Positions 16,694-24,515 of a stretch of DNA of 60,703 nt are shown here, in pieces. How positions within the stretch are numbered: position 1 is the stretch's first letter; every line of letters starts with the position of its first letter. The stretch covers positions 1-60,703 of the forward strand of contig JAEDGF010000003.1 of assembly GCA_016297645.1 (NCBI GenBank), in the 5' to 3' direction. A model generated the notes under the pieces. It made no database searches. It worked only from the letters and a program-made list of their open reading frames with translations, and was not told where the DNA came from. Made by a program: the position numbers and the translations under genes. Source of the stretch: Clostridiaceae bacterium (GTDB taxonomy: Bacteria > Bacillota > Clostridia > Oscillospirales > Acutalibacteraceae).

Positions 16694-18337
16694 TTAATAC
16701 ATTCCGCCGCCCTGAGCGTTAGCCATGGCAGCAGCAGCCGCTGCGTCGGCAGCCTGATCGGGCTTGTCGGTTACAAGGCTCTCTGTTGTAAGAACCATAG
16801 CCGCAACGGATGAAGCGTTTTGAAGCGCGGAGCGGGTGACCTTTGTGGGGTCGAGAATGCCTGCCTCAAACATATCTACATATTCTTCCGTAGCAAAGTT
16901 GAAGCCGTAGCCGGTCTTGCCCGAACGAACGATAGCGTCAATAATGACGGAGCCTTCAAGTCCCGCATTTGCGGCTATCTGACGGATAGGAGCTTCAATG
17001 GCTTTAAGGACTATCTTAATGCCGGTAGCTTCGTCAGCATTTGCAGCGGTATCAAGAAGTGCCTTAACTGCCGGGATTACATTGAGAAGCGCGATTCCGC
17101 CGCCTGCTACATAGCCTTCTTCAACAGCCGCTTTTGTAGCTGCGAGAGCGTCCTCAATGCGGAGCTTCTTTTCTTTCATTTCAACTTCGGTAGCTGCACC
17201 TACACGGATAACGGCAACGCCGCCGGAGAGCTTAGCGAGTCTTTCATGAAGCTTTTCACGGTCGAAATCGGAGGTCGTTTCTTCGATCTGATTCTTGATC
17301 TGGGAAATTCTCTCTTTGATGGCGGTGTTGTCGCCTGCGCCGTCAACGATAGTTGTGTATTCCTTTGTGACCTTGACCTGCTTTGCTCTGCCGAGCATAT
17401 CAACGGTAGCGTCTTTGAGTTCAAGACCGAGGTCGGAGGTGATTACCTGACCGCCGGTAAGGATAGCAATATCCTGGAGCATCTCTTTGCGTCTGTCGCC
17501 GAAGCCAGGAGCCTTTACGCAAATGCAGGTGAATGTACCTCTGAGTTTGTTGACGAGAATCGTTGCAAGAGCTTCGCCCTCAACATCCTCTGCAATGATA
17601 ATGAGCTTCTTGCCGGCTTGAAGGATCTTTTCAAGAAGGGGAAGAATCTCCTGAATATTGGAAATCTTCTTGTCAGTGATAAGAATGTAAGCGTCGTCAA
17701 CGACAGCTTCCATTTTGTCCGTGTCTGTTACCATGTAGGGGGAGATGTAGCCGCGGTCAAACTGCATACCTTCAACAACATCACAGCTTGTTTCTGCCGT
17801 CTTGGATTCTTCAACGGTAATAACGCCGTCGGAGGTAACCTTTTCCATAGCCTCCGCTATGAGCTTGCCGACTGTTTCGTCAGCAGACGAAACGGTTGCG
17901 ATTCTTGCGATATCGCTGCTGCCCGTTACGGGATGAGCTATCTTTTTAAGCTCGCTTACTGCGGTGTCGACTGCCTTCTGAATGCCTCTCTTGATAATCA
18001 TGGGGTTTGCACCGGCTGCGACATTCTTCATGCCTTCGCTGACAAATGCCTGTGCGAGGAGTGTTGCGGTAGTTGTGCCGTCGCCTGCGATGTCGTTCGT
18101 CTTTGTAGCGACTTCTTTAACGAGCTGTGCGCCCATGTTCTCAAAGGGATCTTCAAGCTCGATCTCTTTTGCGATCGTAACGCCGTCGTTGGTGATGAGG
18201 GGAGCGCCGTATTTTTTATCGAGAACAACATTTCTGCCCTTGGGGCCGAGAGTTATTTTTACAGTATTGCTGAGTTTGTCGATACCTGCTTGGAGAGCCT
18301 TTCTTGCCTCTTCGCCGTAAAGTAATTGTTTAGCCAT
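16694..18337 (-). CDS. groEL: Chaperonin GroEL
   Basis: 60-kDa subunit of the cytoplasmic folding chamber, working with GroES and ATP. 547 residues, the standard length. Visible hallmarks are the N-terminal AKQLLYGEEARKALQ and KITLGPKGRNVVLDKKYG, the ATP-site segment AGDGTTTATLLA (with the hydrolysis aspartate), VVEGMQFDRGYISPYMVTD, the AAVEEGYVAGGGIALL signature and a Gly/Met tail ending in GGGMY. It starts 14 bases after groES on the minus strand and shares its CIRCE-controlled promoter. It is transcribed towards the rluA operon and ends at the shared terminator. The large open frame on the opposite strand is an antisense shadow. Confidence 0.99.
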   Translation of the reverse strand: MAKQLLYGEEARKALQAGIDKLSNTVKITLGPKGRNVVLDKKYGAPLITNDGVTIAKEIELEDPFENMGAQLVKEVATKTNDIAGDGTTTATLLAQAFVSEGMKNVAAGANPMIIKRGIQKAVDTAVSELKKIAHPVTGSSDIARIATVSSADETVGKLIAEAMEKVTSDGVITVEESKTAETSCDVVEGMQFDRGYISPYMVTDTDKMEAVVDDAYILITDKKISNIQEILPLLEKILQAGKKLIIIAEDVEGEALATILVNKLRGTFTCICVKAPGFGDRRKEMLQDIAILTGGQVITSDLGLELKDATVDMLGRAKQVKVTKEYTTIVDGAGDNTAIKERISQIKNQIEETTSDFDREKLHERLAKLSGGVAVIRVGAATEVEMKEKKLRIEDALAATKAAVEEGYVAGGGIALLNVIPAVKALLDTAANADEATGIKIVLKAIEAPIRQIAANAGLEGSVIIDAIVRSGKTGYGFNFATEEYVDMFEAGILDPTKVTRSALQNASSVAAMVLTTESLVTDKPDQAADAAAAAAMANAQGGGMY

Positions 18338-18351
18338 GATGAATTCCTCCC

Positions 18352-18636
18352 TTATTCTGCTACTGCGAGAATGTCGCTTACCTTGACGATTGTGTATTCT
18401 TCGCCGTCGATTTTAACTTCCGTGCCGGAATACTTGCTGAGAATAACTTTATCGCCTACGCTGACGTCCATTTTAACTTCCTTGCCGTCAACCATTCCGC
18501 CGGGGCCGACTGCGATAACGACAGCGTACTGGGGTTTTTCCTGTGCGGATGCAGCGAGGAAAAGACCGCCCTTGGAAATTTCTTCTGCCTGTTTGAATTG
18601 AAGAACGACTTTGTCGCCCAAAGGTCTGAGTTTCAT
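18352..18636 (-). CDS. groES: Co-chaperonin GroES
   Basis: 10-kDa lid of the GroEL chamber, 94 residues. MKLRPLGDKVVLQ at the N-terminus, then GLFLAASAQEKPQYAVVIAVGPG and VGDKVILSKYSGTEVKIDGEEYTIV, with the mobile loop between. I start at 18636 because a perfect AGGAGG lies 9 bases upstream; the longer frame reaching 18690 would run through the CIRCE operator. It is first gene of the groES-groEL operon. Confidence 0.98.
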   Translation of the reverse strand: MKLRPLGDKVVLQFKQAEEISKGGLFLAASAQEKPQYAVVIAVGPGGMVDGKEVKMDVSVGDKVILSKYSGTEVKIDGEEYTIVKVSDILAVAE

Positions 18637-18683
18637 AATATAAAAACCTCCTGAGAAAAAATATATGCTGTAAAATTCATTTG

Positions 18684-18710
18684 TTAGCACTCTTATCTTT
18701 CGAGTGCTAA
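18684..18710. promoter_or_regulatory. CIRCE operator (HrcA binding site)
   Basis: TTAGCACTC-N9-GAGTGCTAA is an exact match to the CIRCE consensus. It lies between the groES promoter and ribosome site, so HrcA represses the operon and heat stress relieves it. hrcA itself is not in the window. Confidence 0.97.
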
Positions 18711-18714
18711 ATAT

Positions 18715-18742
18715 ATTTTACCCCAAATTTTAAAAAATGCAA
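18715..18742 (-). promoter_or_regulatory. Promoter of groES-groEL
   Basis: On the minus strand TTGCAT (18742-18737), 16-base spacer, TAAAAT (18720-18715), with CIRCE starting 4 bases downstream of the -10. Confidence 0.75.
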
Positions 18743-18826
18743 TACCTTTTAATAAAAAAAATAAAAAAATTTCATGTTTGCTCCTTCATCTTGTTGTTTT
18801 TCGCAGCAGCGGCGTATTTTCAACTA

Positions 18827-18855
18827 TTGACTCGGACATTTTATAGTGATATTAT
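18827..18855 (+). promoter_or_regulatory. Promoter of the secreted orphan gene
   Basis: TTGACT (18827-18832), 17 bases, TATTAT (18850-18855) with a TGA extension just upstream of the -10. It is a strong-looking promoter 30 bases before the start codon. Confidence 0.75.
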
Positions 18856-18885
18856 ATAAAAAAAGAAGAAGTGAGGATGATAAAA

Positions 18886-19599
18886 ATGATAAAAAAAACA
18901 CTGGCTGCTTTAATGGCGGCAATTCTTGTTCTCGGCACGGCAGGCTTTTCCGGCTTTGCGGTTGAAGCTCAGGCGGCGACCGTCTTTTCTTTCTCCGAAA
19001 ACGGTATCGTTAAAAAACTGGTTAACGACGCTGCCGCCAAGCTCGTAGGTGCAAGCGGAAAAGTGTATGTAAGCCGCGAGCTTTACGATGAGATTATTTC
19101 AAAAATCGGTTCAAATCCCACCGTTTCGTCGGTACAGAGGATTTTCTCTCGGTATGCCGCGCTCAACACGAGTGAACTGCCGGAATCAGCCCGTAAGGTC
19201 GCCGATTCCGCGAAGTGCAAGATAATAAATAAGAACGAAGTATTTATCATTGTAAATATCGAGGAAAACCCCGAGCTTTTCGACCTTATTACGCTCTGCC
19301 ATACTTCGGCGGCGCTGCTTGAAAAGCAGAACGAGTTTGCTGCCGAAACCGGACGCGACGACCTTATCACAAACGACTACAAGGGAATTGCCGGTGAGCT
19401 TGCGCTCCACTGTGCCGTTTACGCGCTTACAAAGGCTGCCGGCGGCGCTAACGACAGCAACCCATTGAACGGGTATTTTACAAGCGCAAAGGAAGCCGAG
19501 CTGAACCGCACCGAAACTCGCGGCGCGGCACTCATAAGAATTTTCGGCAATTTCTTAGCAGCGTTCTATAAGCTCATCGGAGGAACCTTCGGAGTATAA
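18886..19599 (+). CDS. Secreted protein of unknown function
   Basis: A 237-residue protein with a clear signal peptide: MIKKT, hydrophobic stretch to about residue 20, and an A-x-A site at VEAQA-A (cleavage after residue 30). The mature part is an even mix of helix-forming and charged residues (VSRELYDEIISKIG; FIIVNIEENPELFDLITLCHTS; FAAETGRDDLIT), with no repeats, dockerin or lipobox and no motif I recognise. I start at ATG 18886, since GAGG at 18872-18876 is correctly spaced for it, not at the upstream ATG 18877 or GTG 18871. It has its own promoter and stands alone; a degenerate tandem repeat follows directly. No function can be offered. Confidence 0.7.
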   Translation: MIKKTLAALMAAILVLGTAGFSGFAVEAQAATVFSFSENGIVKKLVNDAAAKLVGASGKVYVSRELYDEIISKIGSNPTVSSVQRIFSRYAALNTSELPESARKVADSAKCKIINKNEVFIIVNIEENPELFDLITLCHTSAALLEKQNEFAAETGRDDLITNDYKGIAGELALHCAVYALTKAAGGANDSNPLNGYFTSAKEAELNRTETRGAALIRIFGNFLAAFYKLIGGTFGV

Positions 19600-19604
19600 A
19601 AGCG

Positions 19605-19850
19605 AACCCTTACGCAAAATATAAGGTGTCTTTGTTGCTAAAAAGGAAGAGCCTTTTGCGGATAAAACGCCCCCTCTACGCAGAAACGGAAAGCGTCTTT
19701 GAAGCAAAAACAGAATCACCCTTAGCAGAAAATACAAATCACCTTTGCGGATAAAATGAAAAAAACATACGCAAAATCGAAAAAGCGTATTTGACGCTAA
19801 ACCGAAAGAGCCTTTATTGATAAAGCAAAATCGCCTTGCCGTTTGAGAAT
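19605..19850. repeat. Degenerate tandem repeat, about 11 units of 21-24 bp
   Basis: The 320-base gap after the secreted protein is filled by an imperfect tandem array. The core (C)CTTTGCGG/A-AAAA recurs with its first CT at roughly 19609, 19630, 19653, 19676, 19697, 19721, 19743, 19766, 19788, 19812 and 19835; spacings are 21-24 bp, mean near 22.6. Each unit is a CTTnnGC-type core followed by an A-rich tail. Units share perhaps half their bases, so the array is old or under weak constraint. A 118-codon minus-strand frame through it is low-complexity and has no convincing ribosome site. It is not CRISPR: units are contiguous and diverged. Confidence 0.7.
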
Positions 19851-19916
19851 ACAAACGGTGTTGCCGAATGCGGTGCTGTGACATTTTATCAATGAAAAAA
19901 TAATAAAACACAATAA

Positions 19917-19950
19917 AAAATAACCGTCGTTTTTACGGCGGTTATTTTTT
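19917..19950. terminator. Bidirectional terminator before the ABC operon
   Basis: AATAACCGTCGT (19919-19930)/ACGGCGGTTATT around TTTT, one wobble, with A-run upstream and TTTTTT downstream. It serves the minus-strand ABC operon and possibly the plus-strand gene. Confidence 0.85.
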
Positions 19951-19996
19951 GTAAAAGGAAACACTTCTGTGGGAAGTTTTTTTGTAATGCGAAGTA

Positions 19997-20920
19997 TTAA
20001 AGAACCTTTGAGAGGAATTCCTGTGTTCTCTTTGATTTCGGGTTGGCAAAGAATTCCTGCGGGGGAGCTTCTTCAAGTATCTTGCCTTCGTCCATGAACA
20101 GAACGCGCGTAGCGACCTCGCGGGCAAAGCCCATCTCGTGAGTGACAACGACCATCGTCATGCCGCTGTCGGCAAGCTCTTTCATGACATCAAGAACTTC
20201 GCCTACCATTTCGGGGTCGAGGGCGGAGGTCGGTTCGTCGAAAAGCATTATTTCGGGGTCCATTGCCAGTGCGCGGACTATTGCGATACGCTGTTTCTGA
20301 CCGCCCGAAAGCTGTTGCGGATAACTGTCAGCTTTATCGCGAAGCCCTATTCTGTCGAGGAGCTTATAAGCCTTTTCTTCGGCCTCTGCTTTCGGCATTT
20401 TTTTGAGCTTCATGGGTGCAAGCGTGATGTTGTCGAGAATCGTAAGGTTGTTGAACAGATTAAACTGCTGGAACACCATTCCTATGCGCTGACGGGCAAG
20501 GTTTATGTCGAGCTTGTTGTCCTCGTATATTTTTTTCATAAGGGCATGATATTCCTTGCCCTCGTGTTTTTTAAGGAGATCCTTTTGCTTTATCTCCATT
20601 ATAATGCCGTGACGCAGCTCGTCGTCCGGAGTGTTCGGAGAAGCGGTTTTTGCCGCCTCGTATATTTTTTTGAAAGTGTTCGAGGCTTCGATAACATCGA
20701 AATGAAGGTACGGGTCAACGGGAGTCACGAGGTCGTCGTCGACCCACACTTCGCCGTATGTCGGGTTTTCAAGCAGGTTCATGCATCGCAGGAATGTGCT
20801 TTTGCCGCTGCCGGACGGCCCGATTATAACTATTTTTTCGCCTTTTTCTATTTCGCACGAAACACCTTTGAGGACCTGCAAGTCGCCAAAGTTCTTAAAA
20901 ATATTTTTAACGCTTATCAC
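19997..20920 (-). CDS. Polar amino acid ABC transporter ATP-binding protein with insertion
   Basis: Cytoplasmic ATPase of a GlnQ-type importer. Walker A GPSGSGKST (34-42), Q-loop GMVFQQFNLF (147-156), signature LSGGQKQRIAIVRALAM, Walker B IMLFDEPTSALDPE and the switch histidine in VVVTHEMGFA are all intact. At 307 residues it is about 65 longer than usual GlnQ proteins; the excess lies between Walker A and the Q-loop (about 64-140) and is charged and helical (for example EASNTFKKIYEAAKTASP). The start is GTG at 20920, overlapping the permease end by 14 bases, so the two are translationally coupled. It is last in the operon binding protein-permease-ATPase, followed by a terminator. Substrate unknown. 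Confidence 0.92.
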   Translation of the reverse strand: MISVKNIFKNFGDLQVLKGVSCEIEKGEKIVIIGPSGSGKSTFLRCMNLLENPTYGEVWVDDDLVTPVDPYLHFDVIEASNTFKKIYEAAKTASPNTPDDELRHGIIMEIKQKDLLKKHEGKEYHALMKKIYEDNKLDINLARQRIGMVFQQFNLFNNLTILDNITLAPMKLKKMPKAEAEEKAYKLLDRIGLRDKADSYPQQLSGGQKQRIAIVRALAMDPEIMLFDEPTSALDPEMVGEVLDVMKELADSGMTMVVVTHEMGFAREVATRVLFMDEGKILEEAPPQEFFANPKSKRTQEFLSKVL

Positions 20921-21617
20921 TTGCCCTGAGCCTCTTTTCCATAAATTTTACAAGAACGGTTATAATAAGAACTATAACAATGTATATTACAGCCATTGCG
21001 AGATAGGGAACCATGAACTCATAGTTCGCGTTTGCTATCGAACGGAACGCCTTGTACAGGTCTACCGCGCCGACGAACGAAACAATGGAGGTTTCTTTGA
21101 CGAGCGAAATGAATTCGTTGCCGATCGTCGGAAGAATGTTCTTTATAGCCTGAGGAACTATTATTTTGAACATCGTGGAGCCGTAGCTCATGCCGAGTGC
21201 GCGTCCAGCTTCCATCTGACCGGGATCGACCGAGAGAATACCCGAACGCATTATCTCCGAAACATACGCGCCGGAGTTAAGTCCGAAGATTATAAGCGAA
21301 GCGACCACCGCGTCTGTATTTATCCCGAGCATGGGCAGCAGGACATAGTATCCGAGCAAAAGCTGCACCATCATGGGAGTGCCTCTGAAAAAGCCGACAT
21401 ACAGATCCGCAAGCTTGTCAAGGAAAGACAAAAATTTGTTTGTTTTCGGAATAACTTTGATGACGGCTATGAGTGTTCCTATGACTATACCGATTATAAG
21501 ACCGCCGACTGCAATTATTCCGGTATTTTTAAGACCGAGAATGACATCCTTGTAACCGCCTTTTACCGTAAGACGATTCCAGAAGCCTTCAAATTTTACA
21601 GACCAATTTATATCCAT
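20907..21617 (-). CDS. Polar amino acid ABC transporter permease
   Basis: Membrane subunit of 236 residues of the His/Glu/Gln/Arg/opine family. Several hydrophobic spans and the EAA coupling loop EAGRALGMSYGSTMFKIIVPQA, which docks on the ATPase, are clear; FFRGTPMMVQLLLGYY is the other family signature. The start is MDINWSVKF at 21617, with AAAGGA at a good distance; the longer frame reaching 21689 would run through an intergenic hairpin and lacks a ribosome site. It is the only permease in the operon, so the transporter is likely a homodimer. It lies 93 bases after the binding-protein gene, with the hairpin in between. Confidence 0.93.
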   Translation of the reverse strand: MDINWSVKFEGFWNRLTVKGGYKDVILGLKNTGIIAVGGLIIGIVIGTLIAVIKVIPKTNKFLSFLDKLADLYVGFFRGTPMMVQLLLGYYVLLPMLGINTDAVVASLIIFGLNSGAYVSEIMRSGILSVDPGQMEAGRALGMSYGSTMFKIIVPQAIKNILPTIGNEFISLVKETSIVSFVGAVDLYKAFRSIANANYEFMVPYLAMAVIYIVIVLIITVLVKFMEKRLRASDKR

Positions 21618-21652
21618 ATTCGAGTCCTTTCGGGCAGCTTCTATAAAAGAAG

Positions 21653-21687
21653 TGGGTTGCCGCATTCTTTGGCGAATGCAGCAGCCC
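21653..21687 (-). terminator. Intergenic hairpin (partial terminator) between binding protein and permease genes
   Basis: On the minus strand GGGCTGCTGCATTC pairs with GAATGCGGCAACCC around a short loop, followed by a weak T-rich run (ACTTCTTTTAT). Such hairpins commonly let the binding protein be made in excess over the membrane subunits. Confidence 0.55.
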
Positions 21688-21710
21688 ATTCCGAAATGTT
21701 TTACTGCCGA

Positions 21711-22610
21711 TTATTTTGCGTTGTTGAAGTTGTCAACAATAACTTTTGCGGGGGCTTCGTCGATCATAACATACTGGATGTTGCCGTTTATCATGTCCTG
21801 AACGGCGAGTGCACCGGAGTCGTAACCCTTAGCCTGAGCTTTAAGACCGGGGAAGCCCCATTCCTCGTCACCTTCGACATAGTACTGAGCGGTCGTGCCG
21901 GACTGGAAGCCGACTGCTACATCGCTGCCAAGCTCTGCGAGAGCTTTTTCCATATCTTCGCGTGTTTTGCAGCTGTCAAACTTTGTGTCGGCGGCAGGAG
22001 CGATAACATACTGAGAAGCAGTGTAATATGTATCGGAGAAGTTGACCTGTTTCAGCCTTTCTTCGTTAACGGTAAGACCGGAAGCGGACATATCTGCATT
22101 GCCGGATTCAACCTCGTTAAGGACAGAGTTGAAGTCGATGTCTTTGATTACAAGCTCTTTGCCGAGTTTCTTTGCGAAAGCTGCAACGATTTCAAGGTCA
22201 ACTCCGTAGAAGGTGTCGCCGTCTTTGTACTCGAAGGGAGCGAATTCCGCATTGGTGGAAACAACGAGCTGATCTTTGCTCTTGTCAAGTGTTGCGGACT
22301 GTACGCCTTCGGGTGTGCCGCCCTGGAAGTACTTAGTCATGATAGCGTCAAGTGTGCCGTCTTTTTTGATTTCTGCAACAAACTCATTGAGCTTTGTGAG
22401 AAGCTCGGGCTGGTTTTTGCTTACTGCGAAGCCGTACTGTTCGTCTGTGAGGGAGATCTCGATGATCTTAACGACTTCTTTTGTTTCAGTCTTGTTTGTG
22501 GGCGTTGCGCCGTCTGTGGGGTTGTTGTCTTTCTGTCCGCAGGAAGCGAAGCAGCAAGCAACCATAGCGATTGCGAGAATTACGGAGATAACTTTGATTA
22601 CCTTTTTCAT
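21711..22610 (-). CDS. Amino acid ABC transporter substrate-binding lipoprotein, apparently circularly permuted
   Basis: Surface lipoprotein of 299 residues; lipobox FASC with Cys24. The part from about residue 113 onward begins like the N-terminus of a normal SBP_bac_3 protein (QLVVSTNAEFAPFEYK, GVDLEIVAAFAKKLGKEL, ADMSASGLTVNEERLKQVNFSDTYY) and stops at YVMIDEAPAKVIVDNFNN, where such proteins normally still have about 50 residues to go. Those missing residues appear near the N-terminus instead: SLTDEQYGFAVSKNQPELL then LNEFVAEIKKDGTLDAIMTKY (about 53-94). The domain order is thus rotated. It is first gene of the operon with its own promoter. Start at 22610; the upstream extension is untranslated leader. 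Confidence 0.9.
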   Translation of the reverse strand: MKKVIKVISVILAIAMVACCFASCGQKDNNPTDGATPTNKTETKEVVKIIEISLTDEQYGFAVSKNQPELLTKLNEFVAEIKKDGTLDAIMTKYFQGGTPEGVQSATLDKSKDQLVVSTNAEFAPFEYKDGDTFYGVDLEIVAAFAKKLGKELVIKDIDFNSVLNEVESGNADMSASGLTVNEERLKQVNFSDTYYTASQYVIAPAADTKFDSCKTREDMEKALAELGSDVAVGFQSGTTAQYYVEGDEEWGFPGLKAQAKGYDSGALAVQDMINGNIQYVMIDEAPAKVIVDNFNNAK

Positions 22611-22647
22611 TGTGTGTGTTTCCTTTCGTGATTGATTTGATGAGTGA

Positions 22648-22676
22648 ATTATATACCGTTCAATGCATAAAATCAA
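22648..22676 (-). promoter_or_regulatory. Promoter of the amino acid ABC operon
   Basis: On the minus strand TTGATT (22676-22671), 17 bases, TATAAT (22653-22648), 38 bases before the start codon. Confidence 0.82.
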
Positions 22677-22804
22677 GTGTTTTTTGAATATTTTTTCATT
22701 TCGGAGTATTGCACAATGGATATATGATTATGGCGAGAATTTTGTCTGTATTTACCTGTTTGAACCGTTTATTTTGTTGTTTTAGACAGATATGAGGGGT
22801 GAAT

Positions 22805-22867
22805 ATGATGAAAAATGCACCAACCGTTATCAGCGCGGACAAAAAAATTTTGATTGAAAAAGAATGA
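22805..22867 (+). CDS. Possible 20-residue micro-ORF
   Basis: In the 250-base gap between the ABC operon and the GH4 gene, a GAGGGG ribosome-type site precedes ATG 22805, giving a 20-codon frame (MMKNAPTVISADK..., ending KE and TGA). No clear promoter and no recognisable family. The rest of the gap is AT-rich with nothing else I can support. Confidence 0.2.
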   Translation: MMKNAPTVISADKKILIEKE

Positions 22868-22928
22868 ATAACGCTTGTATATATACACTTTTTTATTCGC
22901 CGTATTTCTTATTCCGTATAATTTGCTG

Positions 22929-22957
22929 TTGCAACCAAACCGGTAAATTGGTATAAT
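22929..22957 (+). promoter_or_regulatory. Promoter and possible operator of the GH4 gene
   Basis: TTGCAA (22929-22934), 17 bases, TATAAT (22952-22957). The spacer contains the inverted repeat ACCAA...TTGGT (from 22934 to 22952), a plausible repressor site overlapping the promoter. Confidence 0.78.
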
Positions 22958-23016
22958 GAGTATGCGTATTATATTATATATTGCTTTTTATCATAACACA
23001 CGGGGGCGCACGGAAT

Positions 23017-24381
23017 ATGAAGTTGACTGTTATCGGCGGCGGAGGAGTCCGCTCAATGTTTCTCGCAAAAAGCATTGCTCAGGCAGCGGAGGAATTGAAT
23101 ATCGACAAGCTCGTTTTTATGGATAATGATCCCGAGAAGCTGCGCATTTACGGCGGAATGGCATCCAAGATCGTAAAGCTGCTGTGCCCGAAGCTGAAAT
23201 TTTCATGCACCGATAATATTGTCGAGGCTTTTATCGGTGCAGACTATGTTATAACGACTATCCGTGCGGGCGGAGATGAAATGCGTGTGCGTGACGAACG
23301 GGCGGCACTGTCGCGCGGTGTTATCGGACAGGAAACAACGGGAGCAGCCGGGTTCAGCTTTGCGATGCGCAGTATTCCCGTATTACTCGACTACTGCGTC
23401 TATGCGAAAAAGTACGCGAAGCCCGATGCGAAGATATTCAACTTTACCAACCCGGCAGGGCTCGTTTCGCAGGCGCTCAGCTTCGCGGGAGTTGACTGTG
23501 CGTACGGTATCTGCGACGCGCCCACGAGTATGCTCGCTTCCTTTGCGGAGTTGCTTAGCGTTCCGTCGGACGAGGTTTACGGTGAGGTTTTCGGGCTTAA
23601 CCATCTGTCGTTCTTTAATTCGATAACCGTCAACGGCAAAGAGATCCTGCCTAAATTGATTGAAGCCGATGTTGCGTATGAGCGGACGGATCTCCGATAT
23701 TTTGACAGAGAGCTTTTGCGGAAAAAACAGCTTATCCCGAATGAGTATCTCTACTATTATTACAGCCGCGAGAGGGCGTTTGAGAATATTAACGGCGCGT
23801 CCGAAACGCGCGGCGAGCAGATAGCGCGTCTTAATAAGCTGATGACTGCCGAGCTTTCCGGTAAGGATATCGCAAACGATTTCAACGGCTGTCTAAAAAT
23901 ATTCGACAAGTATTACGGAATGCGCGAGAACTCGTACATGGCAAGTGAAACGGGTGTTTCACGCCACACGGAATGGCATTTCAATCCGTTTTCGAAGGAG
24001 CCGGGCGGTTATGCCGGAGTTGCGCTTAAATATATGAAAATAGCCGCGAGCGGCAAGCCCGGAAAAATGATAATGTGTGTTCCCAACAACGGCGCAATAG
24101 ATTTTTTGGAGGACACCGATATTATAGAAGCCACCTGTGATGTTACTCCCGACGGAGTATTTCCGCACCGCTTTACGGTACGGGACGAGGACACTGCGGA
24201 GCTTATCCGGCGCGTAAAGCTCTACGAGCGCAACGCGGCGAAAGCCATTCTTGTTAAGAGCCGCGACCTTGCGGTTTCGGCTTTAATGCTCCATCCGCTC
24301 ATAGAGTCGTATTCGCTTGCAAAAGATCTTGTCGATTGTTATGTTGAACTTAACAAAGATTTTACCGGCGAATGGAAGTGA
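23017..24381 (+). CDS. Glycoside hydrolase family 4 (NAD- and metal-dependent)
   Basis: A 454-residue GH4 protein. These enzymes cleave alpha- or beta-glycosides by transient oxidation at C3 with NAD and a divalent metal. Seen here: a Rossmann start KLTVIGGGGVRSM, FTNPAG (143-148), the metal-binding Cys166 in YGICDAPTS and His196 in FGLNHLSFF. Family members include 6-phospho-beta-glucosidase, 6-phospho-alpha-glucosidase, alpha-galactosidase and alpha-glucuronidase; the sequence alone does not choose between them, though the CDAPTS/GLNH pattern is like 6-phospho-beta-glucosidases. The start at ATG 23017 is favoured over the longer frame. It is a single gene with promoter and terminator; no PTS gene is adjacent. 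Confidence 0.88.
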   Translation: MKLTVIGGGGVRSMFLAKSIAQAAEELNIDKLVFMDNDPEKLRIYGGMASKIVKLLCPKLKFSCTDNIVEAFIGADYVITTIRAGGDEMRVRDERAALSRGVIGQETTGAAGFSFAMRSIPVLLDYCVYAKKYAKPDAKIFNFTNPAGLVSQALSFAGVDCAYGICDAPTSMLASFAELLSVPSDEVYGEVFGLNHLSFFNSITVNGKEILPKLIEADVAYERTDLRYFDRELLRKKQLIPNEYLYYYYSRERAFENINGASETRGEQIARLNKLMTAELSGKDIANDFNGCLKIFDKYYGMRENSYMASETGVSRHTEWHFNPFSKEPGGYAGVALKYMKIAASGKPGKMIMCVPNNGAIDFLEDTDIIEATCDVTPDGVFPHRFTVRDEDTAELIRRVKLYERNAAKAILVKSRDLAVSALMLHPLIESYSLAKDLVDCYVELNKDFTGEWK

Positions 24382-24460
24382 GAAACGCCGCTCTTTGTGA
24401 GTAAATGACCCGCCGTACGATTTGAAGAATTCGTCGGTAAAATATCCGACGAAATAAAAC

Positions 24461-24500
24461 GACCGCCCGGAGCTTCGGTGATCCGGACGGTTATCTTTTG
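24461..24500. terminator. Convergent terminator between GH4 and aldo-keto reductase genes
   Basis: ACCGCCCGGA (24462-24471) with TCCGGACGGT (24482-24491), followed by TATCTTTTG on plus and CGTTTTATTT on minus. A second small stem TTCGTCGG/CCGACGAA lies at 24430-24453. Confidence 0.75.
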
Positions 24501-24515
24501 GTGTTCGTTTAAATG

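Noticed and set aside
16820..18325. 501-codon plus-strand open frame across groEL
   Set aside because: It is antisense to a perfectly conserved groEL, with cysteine- and phenylalanine-rich translation and no ribosome site.
19605..19850. CRISPR array
   Set aside because: Units are contiguous, poorly conserved and 21-24 bp long with no unique spacers; no cas gene is nearby.
19555..19911. 118-codon minus-strand frame through the tandem repeat
   Set aside because: Low-complexity F/L/R/S-rich translation that follows the repeat period; it overlaps the secreted gene's end and has no good ribosome site.
20781..22631. 616-codon plus-strand open frame
   Set aside because: It lies opposite three overlapping ABC genes with clear motifs; the translation has no domain-like features.
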